Below are positions 51,240-59,158 of a DNA stretch of 64,000 nucleotides, piece after piece. The notes under the pieces were generated by a model. It had not been told where the DNA came from and made no database searches. It saw nothing but the letters and a program-made list of their open reading frames with translations. The translations under genes were made by a program, and so were the position numbers. The stretch is taken from positions 1-64,000 of the forward strand of contig JAJPHF010000014.1 of NCBI GenBank assembly GCA_021325365.1, given 5' to 3'. The DNA comes from Pseudomonadota bacterium. Its GTDB lineage: Bacteria; Chloroflexota; UBA6077; JAJPHF01. Position 1 is the first letter of the stretch. Each line of letters opens with the position of its first letter.

Positions 51240-52262
51240 GTGCCGCCCCCGCTGGTCGCCGCGATGGTCGCCGCCGCCCTGACGCTGCTCGTCGCGCTGG
51301 CCCAGCCGCTTGCCGACGCCGCTTCGGCGCCGCTGCTACAGCAGCCGCCGGCCGGCGTGAGCGGGCGGCTGATCTTGCCGCGGAACCGGGACCTGTGGCA
51401 GATGGGCGCGGCGACGGGCACGGATGAGCGACTGTTCGCCGGCCCGACTCTTACCAGCATCACCCAGGCGTCGTGGTCGCCCGACGGTCGGCGCGCGGCG
51501 TACTCGCTGTTCCGCTTCTGGCGGCCGGATCGCCCGCCGGGCTCGGACCTGTACGCGATCAGCGCCGACGGCGGTGACCCGACGACGGTGCTGCCGGCGG
51601 TCGGGGAGGACGTGTCGTTTACTGAGCCGGTTTGGACGCCGGATGGGGCGAGCCTCGTCTACACGGCGATCGTGAAGGTCCCGGACAGCCGCTACGGCGA
51701 GACCACGAACCAGATCGAGCGCGTGGCGGCCAGCGGCGGCGAGCGGCAGCTGCTGGTCGCCGATGGCTTCAGCCCGGCCGTCAGCCGCGAGGGCCGGCAG
51801 ATGGCCTTCTTGCGAGCGCCGGCGGGCGCGATCGACCAGGACGTGACGCTGTGGGTGGCCGATGCGGACGGCCAGAACGCGCGGGCGGTGCTCGACGACA
51901 AGCGCTTCAGCAGCCTGGCGTTTCCGCGGTTCTCGCCGGATGGCCAGCGCCTGGCGTTCGCCGCTGTCGGCGGCCCGGCCGCCATTCGCCGTGAGGTGGG
52001 CGCGCTGCCGCCGCTGCCGGGGCCGAGCGTGGCCGCGGCTCACGGCCTGCCGTGGGACCTGTGGGAGATCGGCGTGGACGGCAGCGGCCTGCGGCGGCTC
52101 ACGGAGCTGGCGGAGGACGATCCGTCGGTGGCCTACTCGCCTGATGGCCGCTGGCTGGCGCTCCAGGGCGGCACGGGCGTGTATCTTATAGACTTGAGCA
52201 CGACGGCGCTCTATCACATCAGCGACGCCGTTGGGTTTGGAGGAATGGACTGGACGTCCTAG
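51240..52262 (+). CDS. Exported PD40/TolB-like beta-propeller protein 1
   Basis: A 340-aa secreted propeller. Signal segment (LVAAMVAAALTLLVALAQPL), then PD40 blades with the WSPDG signature (ASWSPDGRRAAYS; WTPDGASLVYT; FSPDGQRLAFA; AYSPDGRWLAL). C-terminal block AAHGLPWDLWEIGVDGSGLR and GVYLIDLSTTALYHISDAVG is shared with the next gene. GTG start with GAGGAAG. Stop TAG overlaps the GTG of the paralogue. No catalytic motif seen; likely binds protein or a cofactor. Confidence 0.85.
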   Translation: MPPPLVAAMVAAALTLLVALAQPLADAASAPLLQQPPAGVSGRLILPRNRDLWQMGAATGTDERLFAGPTLTSITQASWSPDGRRAAYSLFRFWRPDRPPGSDLYAISADGGDPTTVLPAVGEDVSFTEPVWTPDGASLVYTAIVKVPDSRYGETTNQIERVAASGGERQLLVADGFSPAVSREGRQMAFLRAPAGAIDQDVTLWVADADGQNARAVLDDKRFSSLAFPRFSPDGQRLAFAAVGGPAAIRREVGALPPLPGPSVAAAHGLPWDLWEIGVDGSGLRRLTELAEDDPSVAYSPDGRWLALQGGTGVYLIDLSTTALYHISDAVGFGGMDWTS

Positions 52263-53374
52263 TGCCCCCCCGCCCGCGCCCCGCGGTCCCGCCAACCCTG
52301 AGGAGCTGGCCCGTCCGCCGCCGCGCCCGCCTTGCCGCCGCCTGTCTGGCCGCGGGGCTGGCGCTGGCCGGCGTGCTCGGCTGCGCGCCCGGGGGCGGCG
52401 CCGGCGCGAAGCCCGGCACGAATCCGAGCAACGTGCAGTCGGCGCCGCTGCCGGCCGAGGCGACCGGGGTGCTGACGTATCAGCGAGACGGCAACGTGTA
52501 CGCGCTACCGCTCGACTCCAAGGCCGAGCGCAAGCTCACCGACTTCCCGCCGCAGAGCCAGGCGGTGTTCAGCGCGCGCTCGCCCGACGGCTCGCAGCTG
52601 GCGTATGTCCGTGTCGAGGGGTTTGGCTCGACGATGTGGCTGAGCGATGCGACGGGCGGCGGCGAACGCAAGCTGATCGACGAGTCCGCCTCGTACGCGA
52701 CGCTCGAGTATCCGCAGTGGACCCCGGACGGGAAGGGGATCGTCTACACGTACCACGGCTTCGTAGTCGAGAACGGCTCGATCAAGGGGGAGACGATCCG
52801 GGCCGAGCGGGTCGACGCGGCGACCGGCGAGCGCACGACGCTCGCGCCCGATGCCGAGGGGCCGACCATGGCCCCGGATGGCACGCTGGTGTTCACGCGG
52901 CTGACTCGCGCTGGGGTGGAGATGGTGCAGCTCGACCCGGCGGGCAACGAGAAGGTGCTGCTGTCGGACCGGAGCTTCGTGAACATGGCGGCGCCCCGCT
53001 ACTCGCCGGATGGCAAGCACATCGCCTTCCGGGCCTACGGGAACGGCCCGAGCGTGGGGACGCGCGTGGAGCCCCAGGCGCCGACGGCCGGGGGGCTGGC
53101 GACGGCCGTCGGCGCGCTTGCGCGCCAGCTGCTGCCGGGTGTGGCATACGCGCACGGAGAGCCGTGGGACATCTGGATGGTCGAGGCGAACGGCGGCGGC
53201 GTGCGGCAGCTGGCCAAGCTCACCGAGGACGATCCGACGGTGACCTGGTCGCCGGACAGCCGGTTCTCGGCGGCGTCGGGGGGCACGGGCGTCTACGTTA
53301 TCGACGCTAGCAACGGGCAGATCACGCAGCTCGAAACCGTCGGCGGGTTCGGGGGCATCGACTGGACGCGCTAG
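52262..53374 (+). CDS. Exported PD40/TolB-like beta-propeller lipoprotein 2
   Basis: A 370-aa lipoprotein paralogue of the preceding gene. Lipobox GVLGC near residue 41, then PD40 blades (WTPDGKGIVYT; PTMAPDGTLVFT; RYSPDGKHIAFRA; TWSPDSRFSAAS), with the shared block YAHGEPWDIWMVEANGGGVR and a C-terminal FGGIDWTR like FGGMDWTS of the first copy. GTG start overlaps the upstream stop by one base (TAGTG), showing tight coupling. A recent gene duplication is the simplest origin. Function unknown. Confidence 0.85.
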   Translation: MPPRPRPAVPPTLRSWPVRRRARLAAACLAAGLALAGVLGCAPGGGAGAKPGTNPSNVQSAPLPAEATGVLTYQRDGNVYALPLDSKAERKLTDFPPQSQAVFSARSPDGSQLAYVRVEGFGSTMWLSDATGGGERKLIDESASYATLEYPQWTPDGKGIVYTYHGFVVENGSIKGETIRAERVDAATGERTTLAPDAEGPTMAPDGTLVFTRLTRAGVEMVQLDPAGNEKVLLSDRSFVNMAAPRYSPDGKHIAFRAYGNGPSVGTRVEPQAPTAGGLATAVGALARQLLPGVAYAHGEPWDIWMVEANGGGVRQLAKLTEDDPTVTWSPDSRFSAASGGTGVYVIDASNGQITQLETVGGFGGIDWTR

Positions 53375-53425
53375 CGGTCGCTCGGCCCCCCGCGCGGGTG
53401 GGCGGCGGCCGGAAGTAGGAGTTTC

Positions 53426-54067
53426 ATGCACTTCGACTTGCAGCAGCTAATCATCACCGCGGGCTATCTCGGCGTCTGGGCGATCATCTTTGCGGAGTCT
53501 GGCCTGTTCTTTGGCTTCTTTCTACCGGGCGACAGCCTCCTGTTCACCGCGGGTTTTCTGGCCTCGCCCGCGGCGCGCCGCATCTGGGAGACCGTCGGCG
53601 GCTCGCACGGGGGAGGGTTTAACATCGCCATTCTGGCGGTGGGCTGCTTCGTCGCGGCGGCGGCGGGCGACAGCGTGGGCTACGCCTTCGGCAAGTTTGT
53701 CGGCCCGCGCATCTTCACGCGGGAAGACTCCCTGTTCTTCCACCGCAAGCACCTACTCCGGGCGCACGAGTTCTACGAGAAGCACGGCGGCAAGACGATC
53801 GTGCTGGCGCGGTTCCTGCCCGCCGTCCGCACGTTCGCGCCGATCGTGGCCGGGGTGGGGGAGATGCCGTATCCCCGGTTCCTGTTCTTCAACCTCATCG
53901 GCGGGGCACTGTGGGCACTGGGCCTCACCGTGGGCGGGTATTTCCTAGGGAGCGTGATCCCGGACCCGGACCGGTATCTCCTGCCGATCATCGCCGTGAT
54001 CATCGTGCTGTCCATCCTGCCCACGGCGATCCATCTGTGGCGCGAGCGGCGGAGCGCGTTGGCGTAA
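53426..54067 (+). CDS. DedA-family membrane protein
   Basis: A 213-aa integral membrane protein of the DedA/SNARE-associated family, thought to be lipid scramblases or transporters. Hallmarks: FAESGLFFGFFLPGDSLLFT, AAAGDSVGYAFGKFVGPR and LARFLPAVRTFAPIVAGVGE with the conserved FxRFxPxxR loop; several TM segments. Starts ATG at 53426 with GGAAGTAGGAG before it. Confidence 0.93.
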   Translation: MHFDLQQLIITAGYLGVWAIIFAESGLFFGFFLPGDSLLFTAGFLASPAARRIWETVGGSHGGGFNIAILAVGCFVAAAAGDSVGYAFGKFVGPRIFTREDSLFFHRKHLLRAHEFYEKHGGKTIVLARFLPAVRTFAPIVAGVGEMPYPRFLFFNLIGGALWALGLTVGGYFLGSVIPDPDRYLLPIIAVIIVLSILPTAIHLWRERRSALA

Positions 54068-54360
54068 GGCTAACCGGTCGCGGACCCCGGCGATAGGGGC
54101 GGGTCCACACCCGGTTGGCGGGATGAGGCGCGCTCGTGGCACGCAGGCTGCCGCGCCGGGACTGGGGCAGTGGCGCTGGCGGTATGCCGCGCCGTAGGCC
54201 GCGGACGGGCACGAGACCGGCCCTTGTGCAAGGCTGGGTGCTCATCTCGCAAGCGGCTGCAGGCAGGCGGCTGGCGCGGCGGTTGCCCAGTGGCTGGCGG
54301 GTTGGTATGCTTCGGTTGGGAGCCCGCCGGGGCGCGGCGCCCGCATCCCGTGGAGGAACG
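54068..54360. other. Intergenic region, no gene seen
   Basis: 293 bp between DedA and the PaaA-like gene on the same strand. No supported ORF or RNA. The gap is long enough for the next two-gene unit to have its own promoter, though I see no clear hexamers. Confidence 0.4.
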
Positions 54361-55104
54361 ATGCTCGCTACGAAGCCGGCGCGGGAGATCCCGCCGAATA
54401 CTTACGAGCCCTGGGACGACATGCCCGCGGACTACCGGGAGGCGGTGGTCAAGATCCTGACGATTCAGGCGCGGATCGAGACGGAATACCCGATGTTCCC
54501 GGAGCGGACGCTGGTGCCGGCCATGCGGCTCGCGCCCACGCCCGACGATTGGGTGCGCTACGCGTCCTACTGGGCACAGGAGTGCCAGCACGCGAGCTAC
54601 TGGATACGGATGCTGGCCGACCTGGGCATTACGGTGGACGAGCAGTTCATGTCCACGCCGAAGCCCATCTACATCTTCGACATGCGCGATCCCGCGGACA
54701 CGTGGGTCGAGTGGGCCTATTTCAGCCTGTTCGCCGACCGGCAGGGCGCGTACATGGGCTGGGAGTGGATCGACTCCAGCTACGCGCCGTTTGCGCGCGT
54801 GGCGGAGCGCAGCTGGCGCGAGGAAGAGGGCCACGCGCAGATGGGGTACGAGATCCTGCGGGACGTGTGCGCCACGCCGGAGGGGCGGAGGCAGGCGCAG
54901 GAGAAGCTGGAGCTCTGGTATCCCGCGGGGTTGGACATGTTCGGGCGCTCGGACTCGGAGCGGCAGTACGACTACATCCGCTGGGGGTTGCGCCGTCGCA
55001 CGAACGAGGAGATGCGCGAGGCGTTCCGCCAGGAGGTGGACGCCGTGATCCGGGCCGTGGGCCTGGAGCCGCCGGACCCGCTGGCGAACCGGAGATACCT
55101 GTGA
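54361..55104 (+). CDS. PaaA/PaaC-like diiron ferritin-superfamily oxygenase subunit
   Basis: A 247-aa protein of the phenylacetic-acid-catabolic (PaaA/PaaI) ferritin-like family. Two carboxylate/His diiron motifs are visible: YWAQECQHASYWIRML (ExxH) and SWREEEGHAQMGYEIL (ExxH), with Glu in RIETEYPMFPERT. In the Paa complex, PaaA is catalytic and other subunits (PaaB, C, D, E) are needed; none is present, so this is a stand-alone relative. ATG follows GGAGGAACG. The stop overlaps the start of a ferredoxin gene, a likely redox partner. Confidence 0.85.
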   Translation: MLATKPAREIPPNTYEPWDDMPADYREAVVKILTIQARIETEYPMFPERTLVPAMRLAPTPDDWVRYASYWAQECQHASYWIRMLADLGITVDEQFMSTPKPIYIFDMRDPADTWVEWAYFSLFADRQGAYMGWEWIDSSYAPFARVAERSWREEEGHAQMGYEILRDVCATPEGRRQAQEKLELWYPAGLDMFGRSDSERQYDYIRWGLRRRTNEEMREAFRQEVDAVIRAVGLEPPDPLANRRYL

Positions 55105-55424
55105 GAGAGGTCAAGCGCCAGGGCGGTCCGATCGTCGACGTGGAAGTCGTGCCGGAGCTGTGCATGAACTTCCGCAACTGCGTCCGCATCGCGCGGGGCG
55201 CCTTCCTGCCTGACCCGAAGAGCGGCAAGACGCGGCCGGCGCGCTGGCAGCAGGTAGAGCCGGACCTGCTCTGGAAAGCGGCGTGGAGCTGCCCCTCGGG
55301 CGCCATCCGCTTCGTCACCGACGAGGGCTACGTGGTGCCGCGGTGGGACGAGGTGGCCCACTGGGAGAGTGCGCGGCACCGCGGTGCGGGCGCCAAGCCG
55401 GAGCAGCCGCTGGAGAAATGGTAA
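55101..55424 (+). CDS. Divergent mono-cluster ferredoxin (Fer4_19-like)
   Basis: A 107-aa small iron-sulfur protein. Cys pattern PELCMNFRNCVRIARGAF and later WSCPSGAIRF is that of the divergent 4Fe-4S mono-cluster (Fer4_19) family: three visible Cys (Cx5C ... C), so a [3Fe-4S] or noncanonical [4Fe-4S] cluster is expected. GTG start overlaps the TGA of the PaaA-like gene (GTGA), indicating coupled expression. Probable electron donor of the diiron enzyme; inference from position. Confidence 0.8.
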   Translation: MREVKRQGGPIVDVEVVPELCMNFRNCVRIARGAFLPDPKSGKTRPARWQQVEPDLLWKAAWSCPSGAIRFVTDEGYVVPRWDEVAHWESARHRGAGAKPEQPLEKW

Positions 55425-55431
55425 GGCGCGG

Positions 55432-56514
55432 CTAGCGGCTCGCGCCCGGCGGGTATAGCTCGTCGACGATCGACATGTCGAGCCAGCGCTGGGCGAGCGC
55501 GTCCAGGTTCTCGTTGGTGGCCTCTTCGGCATAGAGGTTAAGCGCGGCGACCGCCCCCTCGTGCGAGCCTCGCGGCGGCACGGCGAACAGCTCACCTGCT
55601 GCAACCCAGTAGTCGTGGATCGTGGCGGGATCCATCGTCGAGTCGGTGAACTTGCTGATCTCGGCGCTATAGAATGCCTCGTCGGCCTTCAGTCGCACCA
55701 TCGCGTCGGTGATGCCGCGCACCATGCCGCGGACGACGTCGCGGTTGGCCGCGACGTAATGCTGCGTGCTTACCAGGCCGGTGTTGAGGAGCTGCAACGA
55801 CGCGGGCGCCTTGTACAGCAGGTTCAAGCCTTGCTTCTTGGCCTCGAACGTTCCTGGCGAGAAGAGGAGCGCGGAGTCCACGCGGCCGGCCGTGAGCGCA
55901 CCCAGCGTGGACACGGCGTCGCCCGTCGTGAGCACGGCCACGTCCTGATCTGGGGTCAGCCCGTTGACTTGCAGGAAGTAGCGCGCGGTGCGCCAGCTCA
56001 GCGAGCCTGGCCCGGATGAGCCCACCGTGTGTCCCTTCAGATCGGCGATGGTCTGGAGCGGCGGGCGCCCCCACAGCTCGCCCGGGGAGTAGGTCGTGGT
56101 GACGGCGACCACGACGACGTCGAGGCCTTGCAGGAGCGGGCCGACGCCGCCCGCGCCGAACACGAAGTCGCACTGCCCGGCGGCGAGCGCCGCGTCCACC
56201 TGGCCGCCAGCAAAGTACGGAATGTTCGCATCGATGCCCTGCTGTCGGAGGAAGCCGCCATCCTCGGCGGCGAAGATGGGTAGGATCGTATCCGATCGGG
56301 ACGGGATGCAGGCGATCACGCTGGTGAGCGGCGCATCGGCGGCCGTGCCGACCGCCGCCGGCTGGCCGGCGGCGGTCGGCACGGGCGACACGGCGGCCGC
56401 CGCGGCGCTCCCGCTCGGCGCCGCGCCCTGGCCGGATACGGCTGGGGCGGCGGGCGAGCAGGCGAGCGCTAGGGCGAGCAGGGCGGCGAGCGGCGCGAGG
56501 CGTGCGGCGAACAT
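55432..56514 (-). CDS. ABC transporter substrate-binding lipoprotein, NMT1 type
   Basis: A 360-aa exported lipoprotein: lipobox LALACSP at residues ~16-20, an Ala/Ser/Pro linker, then the two-lobe NMT1 fold (DTILPIFAAEDGGFLRQQGI; FVFGAGGVGPLLQGLDVVVV; ADLKGHTVGSSGPGSLSWRT). GGAGGACCG upstream of the ATG. No permease or ATPase nearby. Sequence is more distant from the other three NMT1-type binding proteins, and it lacks the GFIDSLYK end. Confidence 0.87.
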   Translation of the reverse strand: MFAARLAPLAALLALALACSPAAPAVSGQGAAPSGSAAAAAVSPVPTAAGQPAAVGTAADAPLTSVIACIPSRSDTILPIFAAEDGGFLRQQGIDANIPYFAGGQVDAALAAGQCDFVFGAGGVGPLLQGLDVVVVAVTTTYSPGELWGRPPLQTIADLKGHTVGSSGPGSLSWRTARYFLQVNGLTPDQDVAVLTTGDAVSTLGALTAGRVDSALLFSPGTFEAKKQGLNLLYKAPASLQLLNTGLVSTQHYVAANRDVVRGMVRGITDAMVRLKADEAFYSAEISKFTDSTMDPATIHDYWVAAGELFAVPPRGSHEGAVAALNLYAEEATNENLDALAQRWLDMSIVDELYPPGASR

Positions 56515-56584
56515 CGGTCCTCCTGAGCCGCGGGCGGCTCGGCGCGGGATGCAGCTTGCGCCAGTACCTCGTCAAGGGCGATTT

Positions 56585-56614
56585 GCAATGGGTTGCCAAC
56601 TGCCAACCCGTTGC
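56585..56614. promoter_or_regulatory. Inverted repeat upstream of the binding-lipoprotein gene
   Basis: Arms GCAATGGGTTG (56585-56595) and CAACCCGTTGC (56604-56614) with one G-T mismatch and an 8-nt loop. Lies 71 bp upstream of the 55432-56514 gene and 30 bp after the 56644-57624 gene, both minus strand. It may be an operator of the former or a weak terminator of the latter; there is no T-tract. Confidence 0.4.
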
Positions 56615-56643
56615 ATTGACCGGTGACCGACCACTGAACGCGG

Positions 56644-57624
56644 TCAGCTAGCGAGCGCCAGCGCGGTGATGCAGGGCAAGCCGTCAATCAGCGTGCGGCA
56701 GCCGGCATCGTCCACGGCGAGCACCTCCCCCTCGGAGGTGGCCGCCAGCACGCCGCGCTCGCCGGGACCGGGGCAGAGGTCCATGATGCCGCCGCGCAGG
56801 CCCTCGGCGACGGGCTGCCAGGTGGCGCCCGCATCGTCGCTGCGCAAGATGGCGCCGTCGGCGCGCTCCGGGCGCAGCCAGGTGTTCGGCCGGCCGCGGG
56901 TGATGCCGAGATACCAGGTGCCCTGCCCGTCCTCCGTCACCGCCATGCCGTAGGTACGGCCGCCGGGCGGCGTGACTTCCTCCCAGTGGTCTGCGTGGTC
57001 CAGGCTGCGGAAGACACCCTCGCCGCAGGCGGCCACGACGAGCCCCGAGCGCACGGCGCTGGGCCGCACCTGGTGGACGTCCGGATCGCTCAGGCCCTCG
57101 TTGGCCGGCCGCCACGCGGCGCCACCGTCGTCGCTGACCAGCAGGCCGCCGACCTCGATGCCCGCGTACAGCCGGTCCGGGTTTCGCGGGTCCTGCGCCA
57201 GATAGCGGGTCCGCGTGCCGAGATCGGGGTTCGGCGGGAACGAGCCGGTGCTGCCGCCACGCCGCACGTCTTCCAGCTCCTCCCAGCCCCCGCCCCGCGC
57301 ATCGCCCCGATAGAGCGCGGCCGGGATCGTGCCGGCGAGCACCGCGCCCGGCAGAGCAAGCAGCGCGAACAGGGACAGCCGGGGCACGTTGGGCTGCGGG
57401 CGCGCCCAGCTCGCGCCGCCGTCGCGGGACACGAACAAGCCCGAGCGCTCGCTGCCAACGTAGACGACGCGCGAATCGACGGGGTCGAGGGCGAGACAGC
57501 TCGCCGACCAGTACGTCAAGGCTCGCCCGTTCGGCCTCCAGCGTTCGCCATCGGACGCGAAAGAGCACCAACCGGCCAATGTGGAAGCGTGCAGCGTCGG
57601 CTTGGTCCCGTTCGTCGCGCTCAT
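56644..57624 (-). CDS. BNR/sialidase-like beta-propeller (photosystem-II YCF48-type repeats)
   Basis: A 326-aa protein without an obvious signal peptide. Repeats of the BNR/Asp-box type: SRDGGASWARP, SDDGGAAWRPAN, SLDHADHWEEV and SDDAGATWQPVA, interspersed with GLFVSRDGG- and AGIEVGGLLVSDDGG-like strands. Such propellers occur in sialidases and in WD40/VPS10-type proteins; no catalytic residues of sialidases are evident. GGAGCGACC upstream of the ATG. Function unknown. Confidence 0.78.
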   Translation of the reverse strand: MSATNGTKPTLHASTLAGWCSFASDGERWRPNGRALTYWSASCLALDPVDSRVVYVGSERSGLFVSRDGGASWARPQPNVPRLSLFALLALPGAVLAGTIPAALYRGDARGGGWEELEDVRRGGSTGSFPPNPDLGTRTRYLAQDPRNPDRLYAGIEVGGLLVSDDGGAAWRPANEGLSDPDVHQVRPSAVRSGLVVAACGEGVFRSLDHADHWEEVTPPGGRTYGMAVTEDGQGTWYLGITRGRPNTWLRPERADGAILRSDDAGATWQPVAEGLRGGIMDLCPGPGERGVLAATSEGEVLAVDDAGCRTLIDGLPCITALALAS

Positions 57625-57926
57625 GGTCGCTCCAGTCTTGAGCCGCTAGTCCCGCCGGGCGGCGGGGTGGTCGGGCAAGTTAGACCGCCCTCGCGCGAGC
57701 GGCGGCTGTCTGTGCCCGGTAGGGTACGCCTAGCCTCCGCGGGTGTCAACCGAAGGCCGCGCGAGGGGCTGTTTCCGATGCTCGCAGACGTCACGCGGCC
57801 GGAATAGGGACTGACGTGTCATAACGCGGTTCCCTTGTCCGGCCGCCGCGCGGCGTGCTACTCTCCCTCGCGAAAGCCATGCGGCTTGTGGCAGTTTCAC
57901 GCTTCGGGTTTGGAGGACGTGTCTAC

Positions 57927-58478
57927 ATGCGGCGACTTCTCCTCGTGGCGCTGTTGACGATGACCAGCCTCGCCGTCGGCGGCGCCCAGCGCGTCCTGGC
58001 ACAGGACGCCGACGCGACGGCGGCACCGACGACCTTCGGCCAGTTTCTTCGCGCTAGCGGTCTCACGGTAAGCGACGCCGAACTAGCGTACCTCGACGCG
58101 GACGAGCGGCTCGAGCAATCGTACATGCTAGCGCTCACGAACCTGCAGCTACTCGCGGCGACGCCAGCCGAGCAGCAGAACGACCAGTGGCGGCAGTCGC
58201 TGACCGCCGAACTGAACCGCCTGATCAGCATGGACCCGGCCGGCGTGCCCCAGGCGCCGCCGAGCTTGCAGCGCTTCCGCGACATGGGCATCGAGCACCG
58301 CCGCCACATCCAGCAGGCCGCCCAGCAATGGCTGGCGGGCGTGCAGGCGAACGATCCGCAGTGGAACACCCGCGGCGCCGACGAGGAGCGCGCGGCGGGG
58401 GAGTCCTACACGGCCTGGATGCAGGAGCTGGCGGCGCGCTTCCCACCACCGCAGTCATCCGACTCGCAGCAACCGTGA
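57927..58478 (+). CDS. Secreted protein, unknown function
   Basis: A 183-aa exported protein: signal peptide (RRLLLVALLTMTSLAVGGAQ) cleaved near LAQD, then a mostly helical, Gln/Leu-rich domain (FGQFLRASGLTVSDAELAYL; EQSYMLALTNLQLLAATPAE; RFRDMGIEHRRHIQQAAQQW). No family recognised. ATG at 57927 chosen because the signal begins there and GGAGGA lies upstream, although spacing is long. Confidence 0.68.
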   Translation: MRRLLLVALLTMTSLAVGGAQRVLAQDADATAAPTTFGQFLRASGLTVSDAELAYLDADERLEQSYMLALTNLQLLAATPAEQQNDQWRQSLTAELNRLISMDPAGVPQAPPSLQRFRDMGIEHRRHIQQAAQQWLAGVQANDPQWNTRGADEERAAGESYTAWMQELAARFPPPQSSDSQQP

Positions 58479-58549
58479 CCCTGCCGCGGGCGACGCTGTG
58501 ACGCCCGCGCAGACTCGGTCGGAATCCAATCCGGGGACGGTAAACGGCA

Positions 58550-59158
58550 GTGGCGGGTAGAGCGAGTTGGGTCGTGGCGCTGGCCGTCGTCTGGCTGGCC
58601 GGCTGTCAGTTTGCCAGCGCTCCGCCCAGCGTCGCTCCCAGCGCGACGGCCGGCCGCAGCGCAAGCGCGGCAAGCTCGCCCACCCCGCCGCGCCCGCCCG
58701 CGTCGTCTACGCCAGTGCCGCCGACCGCGCTGCCGCGCACTCCCACACCGCAGCCAGTCCGCTCGCCGACCGGCCCGGCCGCGCCGGTCGCGCCGACCCG
58801 GACGCCCGCCCTGGCGGCTCGCAGCACGTCCGCCGCGCCGACGCTCGGGCGGGCCGGCGCCCCGAGCGCGACGCCGGGGCGAGGCGCGGATGCCGGCGCG
58901 CTGCTGCCCGGGACCCAGGCGCGGCTGACGGGCGACGTCACGCAGTTCGCGGCGAGCGCGCGGGTGATGGAGGTCCAGGTGGACGGCGGGGGCCGGCGGC
59001 AAGTGAGCCTGTCTCCGTCGGCTACCATTCGGCGAGCCGATGGCTCAACGGGCAGCGCCGCCGACCTGCGGCCCGGGCAACGGGTCCAGGCGACCGGCCG
59101 CGTGAGCGGCGACGCGGGCTTGATCGCGGACGAGGTGCTGTTGCTAGCCCCGCGCTAG
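58550..59158 (+). CDS. Lipoprotein with DUF5666-like C-terminal domain
   Basis: A 202-aa lipoprotein: lipobox VWLAGCQ (Cys19), then ~90 residues of Pro/Ala/Ser/Thr-rich spacer, then a C-terminal OB-like DUF5666-type domain (TGDVTQFAASARVMEVQVDG; LSPSATIRRADGSTGSAADL; VQATGRVSGDAGLIADEVLL). The spacer would lift the domain from the membrane. GTG start; ribosome site weak. Converges with lysC (4-bp overlap). Confidence 0.75.
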   Translation: MAGRASWVVALAVVWLAGCQFASAPPSVAPSATAGRSASAASSPTPPRPPASSTPVPPTALPRTPTPQPVRSPTGPAAPVAPTRTPALAARSTSAAPTLGRAGAPSATPGRGADAGALLPGTQARLTGDVTQFAASARVMEVQVDGGGRRQVSLSPSATIRRADGSTGSAADLRPGQRVQATGRVSGDAGLIADEVLLLAPR

